64,000 nt of DNA from positions 372,001 through 436,000 of the forward strand of contig CALYLW010000207.1 of the NCBI GenBank assembly GCA_944989445.1, in the 5' to 3' direction. The position numbers and the translations under genes are program-made. Shown in pieces: positions 1 through 10,839 of this stretch; positions within the stretch are counted from its first letter, which is position 1; each line of letters begins with the position of its first letter. This stretch comes from Ampullaceana balthica (Eukaryota > Mollusca > Gastropoda > Lymnaeidae). The notes beneath the pieces were generated by a model. It was not told the origin of the DNA, did no database searches, and saw nothing but the letters and a program-made list of their open reading frames with translations.

Positions 1-143
1 TGCCAACGTAAAATTGAACCACTTCTGATGGTCCTAGAGATCTGAAAATTTTACCACAGATAGATCTTGGATGACAATACATTGATGGGTGTCACCCGGG
101 GCGGCCCGCCCCCCCCCGCCCCCCTAGTGACGCCACTGCCACG
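1..143. repeat. Dispersed repeat fragment plus hAT-type 3' end
   Basis: Bases 1-88 recur almost unchanged at 1383-1468 (shared start TGCCAACGTAAAATT and shared TAGATCTTGGATGACAAT), so this is a dispersed repeat. Bases 88-140 end in CCTAGTGACGCCACTG. That is the reverse complement of the CAGTGGCGT...CTAGG terminus seen at 2101 and 5581, so a truncated end of that hAT family lies here. Confidence 0.6.
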
Positions 144-849
144 AGAGCTCATTTTGGGTTGTCAATTTAAAATATATATATAATATTCTTTAATAATTTC
201 TGTTATTGAGCCTATCAAATCAGGTTTTTTGACTGCTAAGACTATCGTGTGGGAAAAGTGATCATTTTAATAGATAAGATTTTATTAATTTATCATATTT
301 TCAGCAATTCATGTATACATTTGTCCACATTTATTATAAAATATGCTAAGTTTGGGGGCCCTAAATCATCGGGGGCCCCTGGGTTTAGCCCGTTCAGCCC
401 CCCCCCCTTAATCCGCCATAGATTTAGGTGTCTTTGTATAGTACGTAGGTAAGAAATCTACATAGTTGTCAAATTTTTAAAAAATGCATTTTCTGGAAGG
501 AACCGGTTCAACAATGGGAATATGTTCCAAGTGTTCACGTACATATGACGTATTTTAATATATCTAGTGGATTGTAGTGGATGTTATGTCCCAAATGAGT
601 CTGCATTACCCCCAAGAATTCCCTTTTGACCCCAGATGAGGTTATTTACCCCTGTTCACCGACCTCTTTCTTACGGGATGCCCGTCAGTCAATTGAGGGA
701 TTTGTAAAAAATACATTTTAAAAATTTTATTTTAAAATATTTTTTTTCTAAACAAAGACGTTAACCGTGATGATTAATAGAATATGTTTAATTTGTATTC
801 ATTAAAATAAAATATAATCTAAGGATGTTAACACAGTTCATTTTTTGAA
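144..849. other. AT-rich stretch, no gene seen
   Basis: No convincing exon was found. A block at about 342-423 (TTTGGGGGCCCTAAATC, ending AATCCGCCATAG) recurs in altered form at 12070-12145, so it is a fragment of a dispersed repeat. The rest is AT-rich sequence with no recognisable content. Confidence 0.5.
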
Positions 850-1116
850 GGCCGGTTAAACGTTTTGAAAAAAATTATTCACGCGGGTTACGATATAAAA
901 AGAATAAATACTAAAATGACAATAGAAGTGATTTGAAACATACTTATTTTCAAATAGAAAACAAGGTCTTTTTTTTCTCTTTTTTTTTGGAGGTGGTCAA
1001 AGCTTTGTGACGTATTTTTAGAGGGGGGTCTAACATTTTGTGACGACGCGTGACAGGGGGGGTGGAGGGGGTAAAAAATCGGCCAAAATTGCGTGACGTT
1101 ATTTATGGACGGCCCC
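850..1116 (+). mobile_element. Truncated GGGGCCGTCC-type MITE (3' half)
   Basis: The 3' terminus reads TTTATGGACGGCCCC and ends at 1116. It is preceded by the internal sequence of this family (GTTACGATAT, then AAATGACAA and the TTTCAAATAGAAAA motif). The 5' terminal repeat is missing. Confidence 0.6.
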
Positions 1117-1737
1117 TTTGGTATAAAAAAATAAAGATTTCTAATTTAGAAGACAAAAGAGAGATCTATAAGTGAGAGAATGAGTGAACCGCATATGTTA
1201 AACCTCATAAGCGACCGCCCCACGTTTTTAGTCACATGAAATTAAAGTACTTGAACTTATAAGTTTTAAATTATTTTCTTCTTTTTAGTACACTTATAAA
1301 CACGTGGTTTTTAAAAATCATCTTTTACCTTTATTTATTATTAACTCACTTTCGTTCCTGTTTGTCCACCCTTTTTCAAATCTGCCAACGTAAAATTAAA
1401 CCACTTCTGGTGTCCTAGAGATCTCAAGATGTTACCACAGATAGATCTTGGATGACAATGCATTGTATCAAAATTTCAGATAGATCGAATGTATCGTTAT
1501 TAAATTATTGAATTTTTTAGTTTATCTATATAAGCATATGTATTATCCGTCTGCTCTTGTTTACATTACATTCACGTGTCGAGTTCACACCAACCCCGAC
1601 CACATCAACCATGTTTAACATCAAGGGGAGATCAGTCATTTCCAGTCTGTAAATGTTTGTCGGGTAATGTGTATTATATTTGAACATAATCAATACTTCA
1701 AAACTCACCATAGTAGATCTATACACGTAGACTAAAA

Positions 1738-2072
1738 AGAATAAAATAAATAGAAGTAAAAAAAGATTTCTAAAAACCACGTTTTATAAGCGGACTAAAA
1801 AGAAGAAAATAATTTTAGGCGTTTGGCTAAAATGATTAGGGTTTACAAATGACGAGTAAGAAAATGAGTGGATTGAATTAGTTAAGCCTGAGAAGCGCCC
1901 GCCCCACGTTTTTAGTCATATTACATCATAGTACTTGAGCATGTAAATTTGAAATTTTTATCAATCTAGAAAAAGTTTGTTACTTCACAATTCTGTGGAA
2001 AATTTTTTTTCTTCTTTTTAGTCCGCTTATAAAAACGTAGTTTTTTAAAATCTAATTTACTTCTATTTATTC
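1738..2072. mobile_element. Foldback element with long inverted arms
   Basis: The left arm at 1738-1817 and the right arm at 2001-2072 are inverted copies of each other over about 70-80 bases. The shared core is TTATAAGCGGACTAAAAAGA. A decayed related copy lies at 1137-1370, with the same CGCCCCACGTTTTTAGTC centre. No coding capacity is seen; it looks like a non-autonomous foldback MITE. Confidence 0.5.
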
Positions 2073-2159
2073 TCTCACGCAAATGAAATACATGTATATC
2101 CAGTGGCGTAGCTAGAACTTTTGCCGCCCGGGGCGGTCTCCAATTTGCCGCCCTTTTTA

Positions 2160-2484
2160 GGGGCCGTACAAAAATTACGTCACGCACCTGGGAGGGGGGA
2201 GGGAGTCACATACGTTTGTGACGAGGGGGAGTATTTAATAAAATGTGACGTCACGTCAAAATGCGCAACTTTAAATACATTTCCACTTTTCTTAAATGGC
2301 AAAAATTTAATTTGAAACATGCTCATTTTCAAACAGAAAATGCGGCTTTTATTGGGGGGGGGAGGGGGTTAAAGCTTTGTGACGTCTTATTGAAGAAGGG
2401 GTCTGTTTTTGTGACGACGTGTGACGAGGGGGGAAGGGGGTAAAAAATCAGCCAAAATAGCCTGCTTCATTTATGGACGGCCAC
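2160..2484. mobile_element. Harbinger-like MITE, TTA target duplication
   Basis: The element starts GGGGCCGTAC and ends TTTATGGACGGCCAC. Both ends are flanked by TTA (2157-2159 and 2485-2487), the 3-base TWA duplication typical of PIF/Harbinger elements. It is nested in the 2101-4835 hAT. It has no ORF and holds G-rich runs next to GTGACG motifs. Confidence 0.75.
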
Positions 2485-2835
2485 TTAGTTGATTATATTA
2501 TGTTTTTTAAAATTAATAAACATGAGTAAATAATTAAAATTGAAACGAAATAAATGTGGGGAACATGTTTACCATTGCATGCCATATCTAAGTAAACAGT
2601 AATAAAAGAGGCCGCATAAGATTATATACCTAAAAATACTCATTTATAAATATACAAGATACTTGTTTTAAAGGCCACAAGAAAGTTACTGAGGTCGCAG
2701 GTCCCCCCACCCCCCAATGAGACAAAACATATTCCAAATTAACACTTAAAAAAACATTACCAATTACTATTCTTTTATTTTTTATTTATAAATAAATGTT
2801 GTTTTTTTTACAAACAAAGAAATTGTATCCATTAG

Positions 2836-2997
2836 CAGTGGCGTAACAACGGCTTGGCATTGAGGCAGTTGCCAAGGACGCCGGCCTGCGCCAGTTCAAA
2901 AGGGCGCAGCTAAATCTCTATTTTTTAAATTTTTATTTAAATAAAAGGCACCAAAAATAAATTAGCCAAGGGCGTCAAAAACCCAGTTACGCCTCTG
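2836..2997. mobile_element. Small hAT MITE nested in a larger hAT
   Basis: The termini are CAGTGGCGTAAC and the inverted GTTACGCCTCTG. The flanks TCCATTAG and TACATTAG match at 6 of 8 bases or better, as expected for an aged 8-base hAT target duplication. At 162 bases it is non-coding. It inserted after the host hAT relic. Confidence 0.65.
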
Positions 2998-3129
2998 TAC
3001 ATTAGTATATAAACATATTTATATATTTACTTTCCTAACTCTCATAATAGAAAAATCGTGTATTATGCTATCAAAATTAAAATTATTTGTAATATCTTGT
3101 TTTATGGACAGTATTGCAAGATTTTTTGT

Positions 3130-3210
3130 CTGGAACGAAGATAATTTTTATCAACTTCAGTTTGGAGCAGCTCCTTTCACAACTAGCAACGCTGATAGCA
3201 ATAGCTGAAA
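3130..3210 (-). pseudogene. hAT transposase C-terminal dimerisation scrap
   Basis: The minus strand reads AISVASCERSCSKLKLIK, the start of the C-terminal dimerisation region of hAT transposases of the ZMYM1/DUF4371-like group (family form: SVASCERSFSKLKLIK). Stops follow soon after. Short ORFs at 3226-3438 and 3506-3694 on the same strand may be further remains, but I do not recognise them. Confidence 0.6.
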
Positions 3211-4205
3211 AAATTCATAACAAAATTACAATGTTGGGTACAGAACTTTCCAATCTATACTGTTGAATAAACTTTTATAGATCAATTGTGCCTTTCCCCC
3301 CATTTTTCTAACATAATGCCTCTTCTTGTAGTGTAGGTACAGCCATAAAAACCTGGATCTTTTTTCTTTCCATATTGAACTGTCAATGTCAATAAAGTAA
3401 TTTTTTTGATGTTCAAATGCTTCATTTAGTAGATACATGGTATTATATACGAATATTTTCTTGCAAGGACATGCAACTAATGAAAGCTTATTTTATTTTA
3501 TAATTTCATCCATGGACAAAAACATTTCTCGTTGTACTTCTTGTTCTAAAGATATAAACCACGTCTTCTGAATTTTCCCTACTCATATTTTTCCTCCTTC
3601 TAACTAGGCGTTCAGTTGATATCTCCATCTCTTCACAAATTGTTTGGCTGATATAACAGCATTTTGTATTAGCACATCTCTTTGTTCCATGCAATGGCTT
3701 TGCATTACTTTAAAAAATGACGGGTTCCCATAAATTAGATAACATAGAAAAGAAAAAGATTGAATTGAGTAAAATTCCAGATTCTGATCTCGTTTTCCTA
3801 GTTACTTCTTCACATGTCAATTTTTCGAAGACGCTTGAAATTTTAAAGTATGTCTTTTTCGAAATTATTATGCCTATTAACGGAGAAATTTGAATATTTA
3901 CATATTCTTGTCATAAATCTTAATAATTTTCCATAAAATAGACGAATTCAAATTATTTACACATTACTATTAATTTAATTGCATAGGCGTAACATGCTTA
4001 ATGAATAACCGTATTTTAATGAAAAACACAAATTATTTGTGCTACTTTAATGCAATAAAAACAAAATAAATTAAATTTTTAAGAACTTACCTTACAATAA
4101 TTTACTGAAAACTGAAGTAGTAATATAAATTACTACTTGCAAGTTAAACACAATATTTGAACCACCATGCCTTGTAGGTACTTGTTTGCGTATCATTCTG
4201 CGAAT

Positions 4206-4431
4206 GGATAAAAACACCTTTCTTATTCCGTATGCAAGAACAAACACATACAAGTTTTCCTTCTTCCCGTCCGGAATACGGGCGTGGAATGGGTTGCCTG
4301 AAGAAGCCAGGAAAACCAACACTTTATCAACATTTAAATCTCTAATAAAAATGCAGGACTAAACACAAACCATAGATAAGCGTAGGACGCAATAATCTTC
4401 TGTATAGAAGGAGCGTCTGTAAACAGATAAG
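4206..4431 (+). mobile_element. LINE 3'-end fragment
   Basis: It is closely similar to 52690-52930: the same run from GGATAAAAACACCTTTCTTA through CGTAGGACGCAATAATCTTC to AGAAGGAGCGTCTGTAAACA. At the better copy this region lies just after a reverse transcriptase C-terminus. It therefore represents the 3' end of that non-LTR element, inserted inside the 2101-4835 hAT. Confidence 0.7.
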
Positions 4432-4835
4432 AATGTCGAAATTCCACGTAAAATCTGTCGTCGCGATATTAATAGCACACATTATTCGGCCCAGCGGTGA
4501 TGTGTTTTTGGGTAGTTTTCTTATAAAAGCGTCACCTGTAACTTATACCGCTTAGTTTTCCAAACAAATGGATACGTTTTTTTGAGCGATTATAAATTTT
4601 TGAACGGTTTTGCGTTAGTAATAATAACCACTATGTAATCAAACAAATGTTGTGTGAATCCGCTAATTAAGACTCGAAATTACGAATATTTTTGTTTCAC
4701 CTTAGTTTTACCCCTTCAAAAGAAAAAAGGCGGTTGTCGGAAATGTTTGTACTTTTCAAATGCCCACAAATGCCGCCCCTAATTGAGTGCCGCAAGGGGC
4801 GGACCGCCCCCACCACCCCCCTAGCTACGCCACTG

Positions 4836-5580
4836 TGTATATCCAAATGTTACAACCATTGTACATCTCAGGTTTAGTGTAAAACAGTATTTCAAGTTTT
4901 AATTATTTTTTTTTAACTGTGAAAAAATCGATCATCTTTGTTAATATTTCATTTAGCACTTAGTTTTATTATTATTATTATCATTATTATCATCATTGTT
5001 AATTATCACTATTATTATCATTATTATTACGTGAGGAGGGTAATTGGAAAGTGTAACAAGGGATAAAACTCAACAAATTAATATTGTTTTGGTCCAAGAT
5101 TTATCTGTGCCTTAATTAAAAATAATTGTGAATGAAAAACCATGAGTAGATGTGTATCAGTATCAACGCCAAGTTTGTGAAACTACAGGCAAAAAAATAG
5201 TACAATCTGGAGATAATTTTCTATTCTTTCTTGAGATAATTTTATTTAATTCACTTATAAAAAGTTATTGAAAAATCAAATAATGTTATATAGATCTTTA
5301 CATTCCTTAAAATAAACACAAGTTAAAAAATATATCTTTAAAAAGTTGTCTTTTTGAAAACGTTAGATGAGGTTTCACAATAACATCAAGAACCAGATCA
5401 AATGAGTTTAAATTAACTTGACCCTTAAAGAAAATTTCAAAAATATATTTTTTATCCTACAGAAGATTTAAGTATTTTATAAGTTGCCATCTATTACGAA
5501 AGCGACTTTGAAAGATTTCCAAATCAGATATCAGCAACATCGGGGAACAGCTATGATTTTTATTAAATATCGTGGCATAC
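4836..5580. other. Gene-free stretch with ATT microsatellite
   Basis: No exon was found. An interrupted (ATT/ATC)n microsatellite runs from about 4964 to 5028. The remainder is AT-rich. The last eight bases (TGGCATAC, 5573-5580) form the target duplication of the next element. Confidence 0.6.
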
Positions 5581-6007
5581 CAGTGGCGTCGCTAGGGGTG
5601 GGGCGGGACGCCCCGGGTGACACCAATCAGGGGGTGACACCCGAGCCTAAAATTTTACTGTGTACGATTTTATGTATTAAAAAAAGGAAGACATATTTTT
5701 TCATCTAGAAAGAAATTAAGAAACACAATGAAATACGTTAAAGGCGATAAATTTTATTTTAAAAATATCCGTTAACTTGCAATAATGAAACAGTCCCAAC
5801 ACACAAACAACATTAAAACAAATTAGGAAAAAGAAAATAAACAGTCGCAGCAGAGAGATCTTTAAAAAGGCTGGACATGTTTTAAAAGATATAAAGCCAT
5901 TTGGGCTTGGGCACACCGACAGCATGGACGAATCCCACATCACGACTCCCTCCACCACAGTGGGGTGGGGGGGGAATACGATTTTTACAAATAAATAAAT
6001 AAATAAA

Positions 6008-6610
6008 TCCTCCTATATAATAAAAGGCAAGTTTCTGTCCTTTCTGTCCCGTCATCTAAAGCGATTGGTCCCTCAAACACATATGACTCCTACAGCCAAT
6101 CACTAGCGGAGAAAAATTTACATATTACGCGGAGGTTCAAAACGAGTTATTTTTGGTGCAGTTTTTTTGTCATAATTCATTATGTTGTTCCCATCTTGAA
6201 GTGATGCCTGCCGCTTATTCCAATGACAATTCTGTTAAATGCTTTTTCCTTGATGATCCTGGAGGTAGTGGCAAGAGTTTTAAGTGTTATTTGTTTTTTG
6301 TTGCTGTTATTGTTGTTGTTTTGTGGTTGATGTTATTGTTGTTGTTTTGTTGTTACTTTGTTGTTGTTGCTTTGTTGTTGTTGCTGTTGTTGTTGTAGTT
6401 GTTATTTTGTTGTTGTTGTTTTTGTTTTGTTGTTGTTGCTGTTTTTTGTGTGTGTTTTTTTCTGTTTTTGTTGTTGTTGTACACATCCCTTGCCCTGCGA
6501 CGACAATGTCCTGCAAACGCTTCAGCAGAACAACTACCAAAACATAGCGTCCATGAACTTCACAGGTCACCCTACACTTATTCCCGTCCTTGGGCGGGCT
6601 TTGTTACTAG
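6008..6610 (+). mobile_element. Non-autonomous Helitron with helicase scrap
   Basis: The element starts TCCTCCTATATAATAAAA directly after AAATAAA and ends TTGTTACTAG directly before TAAATAAA. That is the TC...CTAG structure inserted between A and T that defines Helitrons. Twelve bases or so before CTAG lies a GC-rich hairpin (CCCGTCC-TT-GGGCGGG). Inside, the plus strand reads FFLDDPGGSGKSFK, the Walker A region of a PIF1-type Helitron helicase, and this breaks directly into a long GTT/TTG repeat. Confidence 0.75.
6285..6475. repeat. GTT/TTG trinucleotide array inside the Helitron
   Basis: An imperfect (TTG)n tract of roughly 190 bases directly follows the helicase Walker A scrap. ORFs called in several frames here are poly-Leu/Cys/Val or poly-Gln artefacts of the repeat. 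Confidence 0.8.
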
Positions 6611-6782
6611 TAAATAAATAAAAAATCAAAGGATTGGTTTTCTTTGTTGATGTTTTTCTAGAGGAAAATTATTAATTCAATGTCTTTGAGTTAATATCGG
6701 TTTATTAAAGGCGTGAAAGCATAGATATGCATGTTTATATACAAGTAGTCCTCCGGTTACGACGGTCCCATCCCATGGAATC

Positions 6783-6860
6783 CCCATGTCAATGAAGTTA
6801 TTAAAAAATCAAACAAAACCTTAGGCTTTATAAAAAGAAACTTTAACAAATGTAAAAGTT
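6783..6860 (+). pseudogene. LINE reverse transcriptase scrap
   Basis: The plus strand reads NEVIKKSNKTLGFIKRNFNK. This resembles the region just before the LVRPVLEYASSVWDP motif in CR1/jockey-like LINE reverse transcriptases; the latter motif is seen in the copy at about 52430. It is only about 25 codons and is not functional. Confidence 0.55.
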
Positions 6861-7005
6861 TGTTTACAAAGCTGCGGTTACATCACAAATGCTTTGCTGT
6901 CAACATCAAACGACGCAGTGTAACAATTTCATATGTTATCTTGTGGATTCTCAAACTTAAGGATTATAATTAGATTTAATTTTCGTGTCTTGATATAGCT
7001 TAGGC

Positions 7006-8942
7006 CAGGGGTCGGGAAACTTTTTGTCCGAGAGAGCCATAAACACCACATATTTCGAGACGTAATTCTGTGAGAGCCATACATATTTCTTACAAATTTC
7101 AACACTAAAAGCACAAAAACGCCCTGCATTTTCACATTGAGCTTATTTAGATGTTCAGTCATGTCTACGAGATAATAAAACTTCAGGAGCCATTCAGTGT
7201 CAGCTAACTCGGGATGCTCGACATTCTTCATTTCAAGAAAAGTCCTAATTTCGCTCAGACAGGCCGCAAATCGGCTGAGCACTTTCCCCCCTTGACAACC
7301 AACGCACGTTGCTGTGCAGAAGCAGACCAGGATAATTATTCCCAACCTCATCAAGCAGTGTTTTAAACTGGCGATCATTTAATGCTCGGGCAACAATAAA
7401 GTTGACTACCCGAACCACCAGCGACATCACCTCACCAAGCTGCTCGCCACACATCTGAGCACAAAGCGCCTCCTGATGTAGGATGCAATGTAAGCTGGGG
7501 TGCGTCTGTTTTCATGCTCACAAAGAAGAGCGACAAATCCTCTGTTTTTCCCGACCATGCACGGAGCACCATCAGTGCAAACCGAAACAAGTTTATCCAT
7601 CGGTAGATTTTTTTTTCTTTAGCGAACTCAGTGAAGGACTCGAATAAATCCTGCCCTCTTGTTGTGGCATTCATAGACAAAACAGCAAGACTTTCCTCGT
7701 GTAATGTTTCACCGACAACATATCTTGCAAAAACGCTGAACTGGTATAAATTAATTATGTCTGTTGACTCATCCAAATCGAGAGAGAAAAACGGTGCCGA
7801 ATTTATGTCCTTCACTTGCACATCCTCAATTTGATTTGACATCATGAACAGTTCTTGCTGACAGAGGCATTTCTTTTATCCGTTTAATTATTTTGTCCTT
7901 ATTGGAAAAGTCATCAAAAAGTTCTTTGGCAACATCAAGCATGATTGATTTGGCATACTCCCCATCTGTGAATGGCTTTCCGTTTCTTACAATAGCTAAA
8001 GCGCCAGCAAAGCTAGCCGAATTGCAATCACCTTTTTGGGTCCAAACACGGATTTGCTGCTGACCAGCTTGCACTCTTGATAGCAACTATTGACATGCTT
8101 TCTTTCTGCTGGTTCCCTCGGGATATTTCAATGCAAATGTAGAATGGCGTGTCTGGAAGTGTCGCTTTACATTTGACAGTTTCATAGACGTAATTTTATC
8201 ACTGCATATTAAACACACCGCAGAAGCCGTTCTCTCCATATAGTCAAATTCCTCCGTCCATTCCTGCTGAAAAGTACGATACTCATCGTCTTTCTTTCTT
8301 TTAGCCATCTTGTCAAAAAAGGTTTCTAAAATTAGTTAGCTTAGAACGCGATTAAAACGAAAGTTTACTTTCTGATCCGACTACAATCATTTGTGTGGAC
8401 CCTTTTACACATGCACACATCGTCCGCTATTTTCGAAAGCAATATACACCAACCCCACTTGAACAATGTATTTTTGCCACTTTTCCATAGAAATCACTGA
8501 TATCACTGATCCCGAATGCCAAAATCTATCTCCCTTAAATAGCAATCTAACTACTAAGGTTACTAACCCATGACCTTGATTATTTCATGCATTCTATCAC
8601 GTATGGCTCTCCTCATTACTATTCGGATAGAATTGATTGGTCAATCAACATGCGACCTCCAAAAATTTTCCCGCTTCGAAATGTTCAAGAATATTTTACA
8701 TCACGTAAGCCATAAAAATAGAAAATAATTAGTAAGGTAAAATTAGTAAAAATTAGTAATTTAAAAAAAAATTCTTTTGTATATTCAATTAATTTTTTTT
8801 AAATAAAAAATTTCCAAAATTATTTAGATCAAAGTAGTCTGAAGAAACATTTTTTCTTTATAATGAACATTTTTCTGCGAGCCATGTGCAGCCATCAAAA
8901 GAGCCAAATATGGCGCCGCGAGCCATGGTTTCCCGACCCCTG
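7006..8942 (-). mobile_element. ZBED-type hAT element, copy 1
   Basis: The termini are CAGGGGTCGGGAAAC at 7006 and the inverted GTTTCCCGACCCCTG ending at 8942. They are flanked by GCTTAGGC (6998-7005) and GCTTACGC (8943-8950), an 8-base duplication with one mismatch. The transposase relic lies on the minus strand. The element sits inside the larger 5581-12601 hAT. It is the same family as 19741-22643. Confidence 0.9.
7100..8308 (-). pseudogene. Broken BED-finger hAT transposase (GTF2IRD2/ZBED5-like)
   Basis: The minus-strand reading starts at ATG 8308 with MAKRKKDDEYRTFQQEW. A BED-type zinc finger follows: a CLIC cysteine pair and the HFQTRH histidine pair. The frame breaks near 8087. It resumes with a segment ending in ARTVHDV (7826-8080), then LDLDESTD near 7760, the catalytic-core motif of this hAT group. 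Next come a degraded TDGAP motif near 7570, RALNDRQFKTL near 7375 and a WLSRG remnant near 7280. The order of domains matches the transposases annotated as GTF2I-repeat-domain-containing or ZBED5-like proteins. At least three frame changes show that it is dead. Confidence 0.8.
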
Positions 8943-9185
8943 GCTTACGCCAACCAGCGTCTGATGGCCTACCAACCGACACATTGAGAAGCACTGATTT
9001 TTTTTTAAAAGAAGGGAAAAAAGTCATTAAATAAATTGTAAGCCACCAAATATTTCAGTGGAAGTTTTATTTAAAGTTACCCTTTTGATGTGACGTCACA
9101 TTTCTTCAACCCCCTCCTTCCCCCTCGTCACAAAAGTGTGACCCCCTCCCCCCCTAGGTGCGTCACGTCATTTATGGACGGTCCC
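8943..9185. mobile_element. MITE end fragments
   Basis: At 8985-8997 lies TTGAGAAGCACTG, a lone terminus of the hAT MITE family found whole at 20430 and 54608. At 9030-9185 lies the end of a GGGGCCGTCC-type MITE, finishing in GACGTCATTTATGGACGGTCCC. Confidence 0.55.
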
Positions 9186-9727
9186 TTTCTGTAAAACGGT
9201 GTGATCACGGATGGCTGGACTTAACTCAGCGTGACACGTGAATTAAACAAAGCAGGCCGCTACAGATAGTTATATAGAGATAAACTAAAAATGCATTAAT
9301 TTAATTACGGTACATTCGATCGATCTGAAATTTTGATACGATGCATTGTTAGGTGCCACGACTTTTTTTGACTTTTGTTTTTCCGCCCGACCGTGGTGTC
9401 TGTTTGTTTGAACCCTTGATCGCTTGCTTGATTGTCGGTCGCCAAAACTTTGGATCGATTTTTAACCCACTTCCTCGTAAGCTAGCAAGCTGAAATTTTG
9501 CAGGCAGAAAAACTTGGATTTTTTAGGTTTTTTAAAAATTAATATATATATTTTTGTTTAACTTTTGTTTTTCATGAGGTAACGAATTGTTTTCTCTTTT
9601 TGAAATATAAAAATTAGAAAAATATTTATTATTATTATTTCAACCTACAACTTTCATTTGCAAATTTTTCTCATGGCGAAGTTTTCAATCGAGTCAGTAA
9701 AGCTAAGTAAGCTTACAAGTTCCTTTT
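9186..9727. repeat. Fragment of a dispersed ~540-bp repeat
   Basis: Bases about 9285-9365 (TGCATTAATTTAATTACGG, then TCGATCTGAAATTTTGATAC) match the centre of the tandem units at 24205-25223 and the copy at 53301-53738. The rest is AT-rich and without a recognisable gene. Confidence 0.5.
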
Positions 9728-10740
9728 CAATGCTCATTGTGTGTATGTATGTGTATGGCATCTGTCCGTCTACGAAAAACGATAGATTTTTTTTTAGGTG
9801 CAGGATTTACTGGCCTACTTGTTGAGAAGTTCATCTGAGCTCCAAGCACCCAGTGGAGCAGGTAGGCCATGGCGGGATAGCACCTTATTGGCTGGGGGCT
9901 GCCTAGCTTGAGGCGGGTGGTAGCAATCCATTGAGACATGGCGATCTCTCCCACCGTCAGAAGCAACCCTTGGCGCCTAGCTCTACGCCAATTGAGCTAT
10001 GGCTTATAACCGGTTAACTGCTGCTTCCCGCGTTGTGTTCACACATTGCGGCGATGCTGGCGTGTCCTCTTTAGTAAAGATAAAACCTGGGCGTATTATT
10101 ATGGAGAACCAGCTGCTGCCCAAACAGCAGATCCCCCTCTCCACGCCAATGGTGGATCCAATGGAACGACTAATGTCGATACGGCTTGGCACCATTCGCG
10201 TCGCAGGAGCTGCCGGAATGCAATTTGTTTCAATAGCAAACCGCCTTAGGAGCTCCATTTCCTGATTTTTCTGTCAGGGTTTACTCCCCTAACCTTTCCC
10301 GTGAGGGTGTAGCCGCAAGGCAACGGAGGTTTAGAATAAGAGTTTCCCTCTCCTAGATGAGCTACCGACCATGGTTAACGAGTCTCATCTACCCGAAGCT
10401 ACTGGTTTTGAGGCGCCAGTTGACGGCCTTCATCCCTTCTCCTGTTAGTAGAAATATGGCCCGCGGGGCTTTTGTGTGAGCCACCCGTGAAGGTCAGGAG
10501 CTGGATTTTGGTTGACAGAGGCATTGAGAGACGCAAGCCTTCTAGGGCATTTCTAGAGGAGTGGATGCTTATCTTCCACCCCGCCCTGGCAATGACAACC
10601 TTGGACCATGCACTCAATGCTCATTATAGAGAGCATATTCAGTATTTGTTGTCCCATGCAAATTTTTACTCATTTTATATTCTTTTTAACTTTGAAAAGG
10701 ATCGCTCTCATTTGCAGTTTGATGTCATTGAAAGATAGAC
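9728..10740. repeat. GC-balanced repeat block with tRNA-like piece
   Basis: This kilobase is clearly less AT-rich than its surroundings, but its short overlapping ORFs in several frames give no protein I recognise. On the minus strand, bases about 10005-9975 read ATAGCTCAATTGGCGTAGAG. That resembles a tRNA D-arm/A-box, though I see no good B-box after it. The block is probably a repeat (SINE- or LINE-derived) inside the larger hAT. I cannot name its family. Confidence 0.4.
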
Positions 10741-10839
10741 GCGAAGTGCGATGTGTACATATGTAAAGGACTGTGTGAAATTTAGCTCATTCAAAAGCAG
10801 CAACATTTTTAGCTCTGTGCACGTGTTTTTAGTTTCGCA

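Larger units (their letters stand above)
2101..4835. mobile_element. hAT transposon relic with 8-bp target duplication
   Basis: The termini are CAGTGGCGTAGCTAG at 2101 and the inverted CTAGCTACGCCACTG ending at 4835. A perfect 8-base duplication, TGTATATC, flanks the element at 2093-2100 and 4836-4843. This defines one hAT insertion of 2735 bases. Inside are a TTA-flanked MITE (2160-2484), a second small hAT MITE (2836-2997), a transposase scrap on the minus strand near 3130-3210 and a LINE tail (4206-4431). Confidence 0.85.

Noticed and set aside
6284..6621. Several 72-87-codon ORFs in different frames
   Set aside because: They are translations of the GTT/TTG microsatellite inside the Helitron: low-complexity Leu, Cys, Val or Gln runs.
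9975..10005. tRNA gene
   Set aside because: Only a D-arm/A-box-like sequence is present; there is no convincing B-box or acceptor stem.
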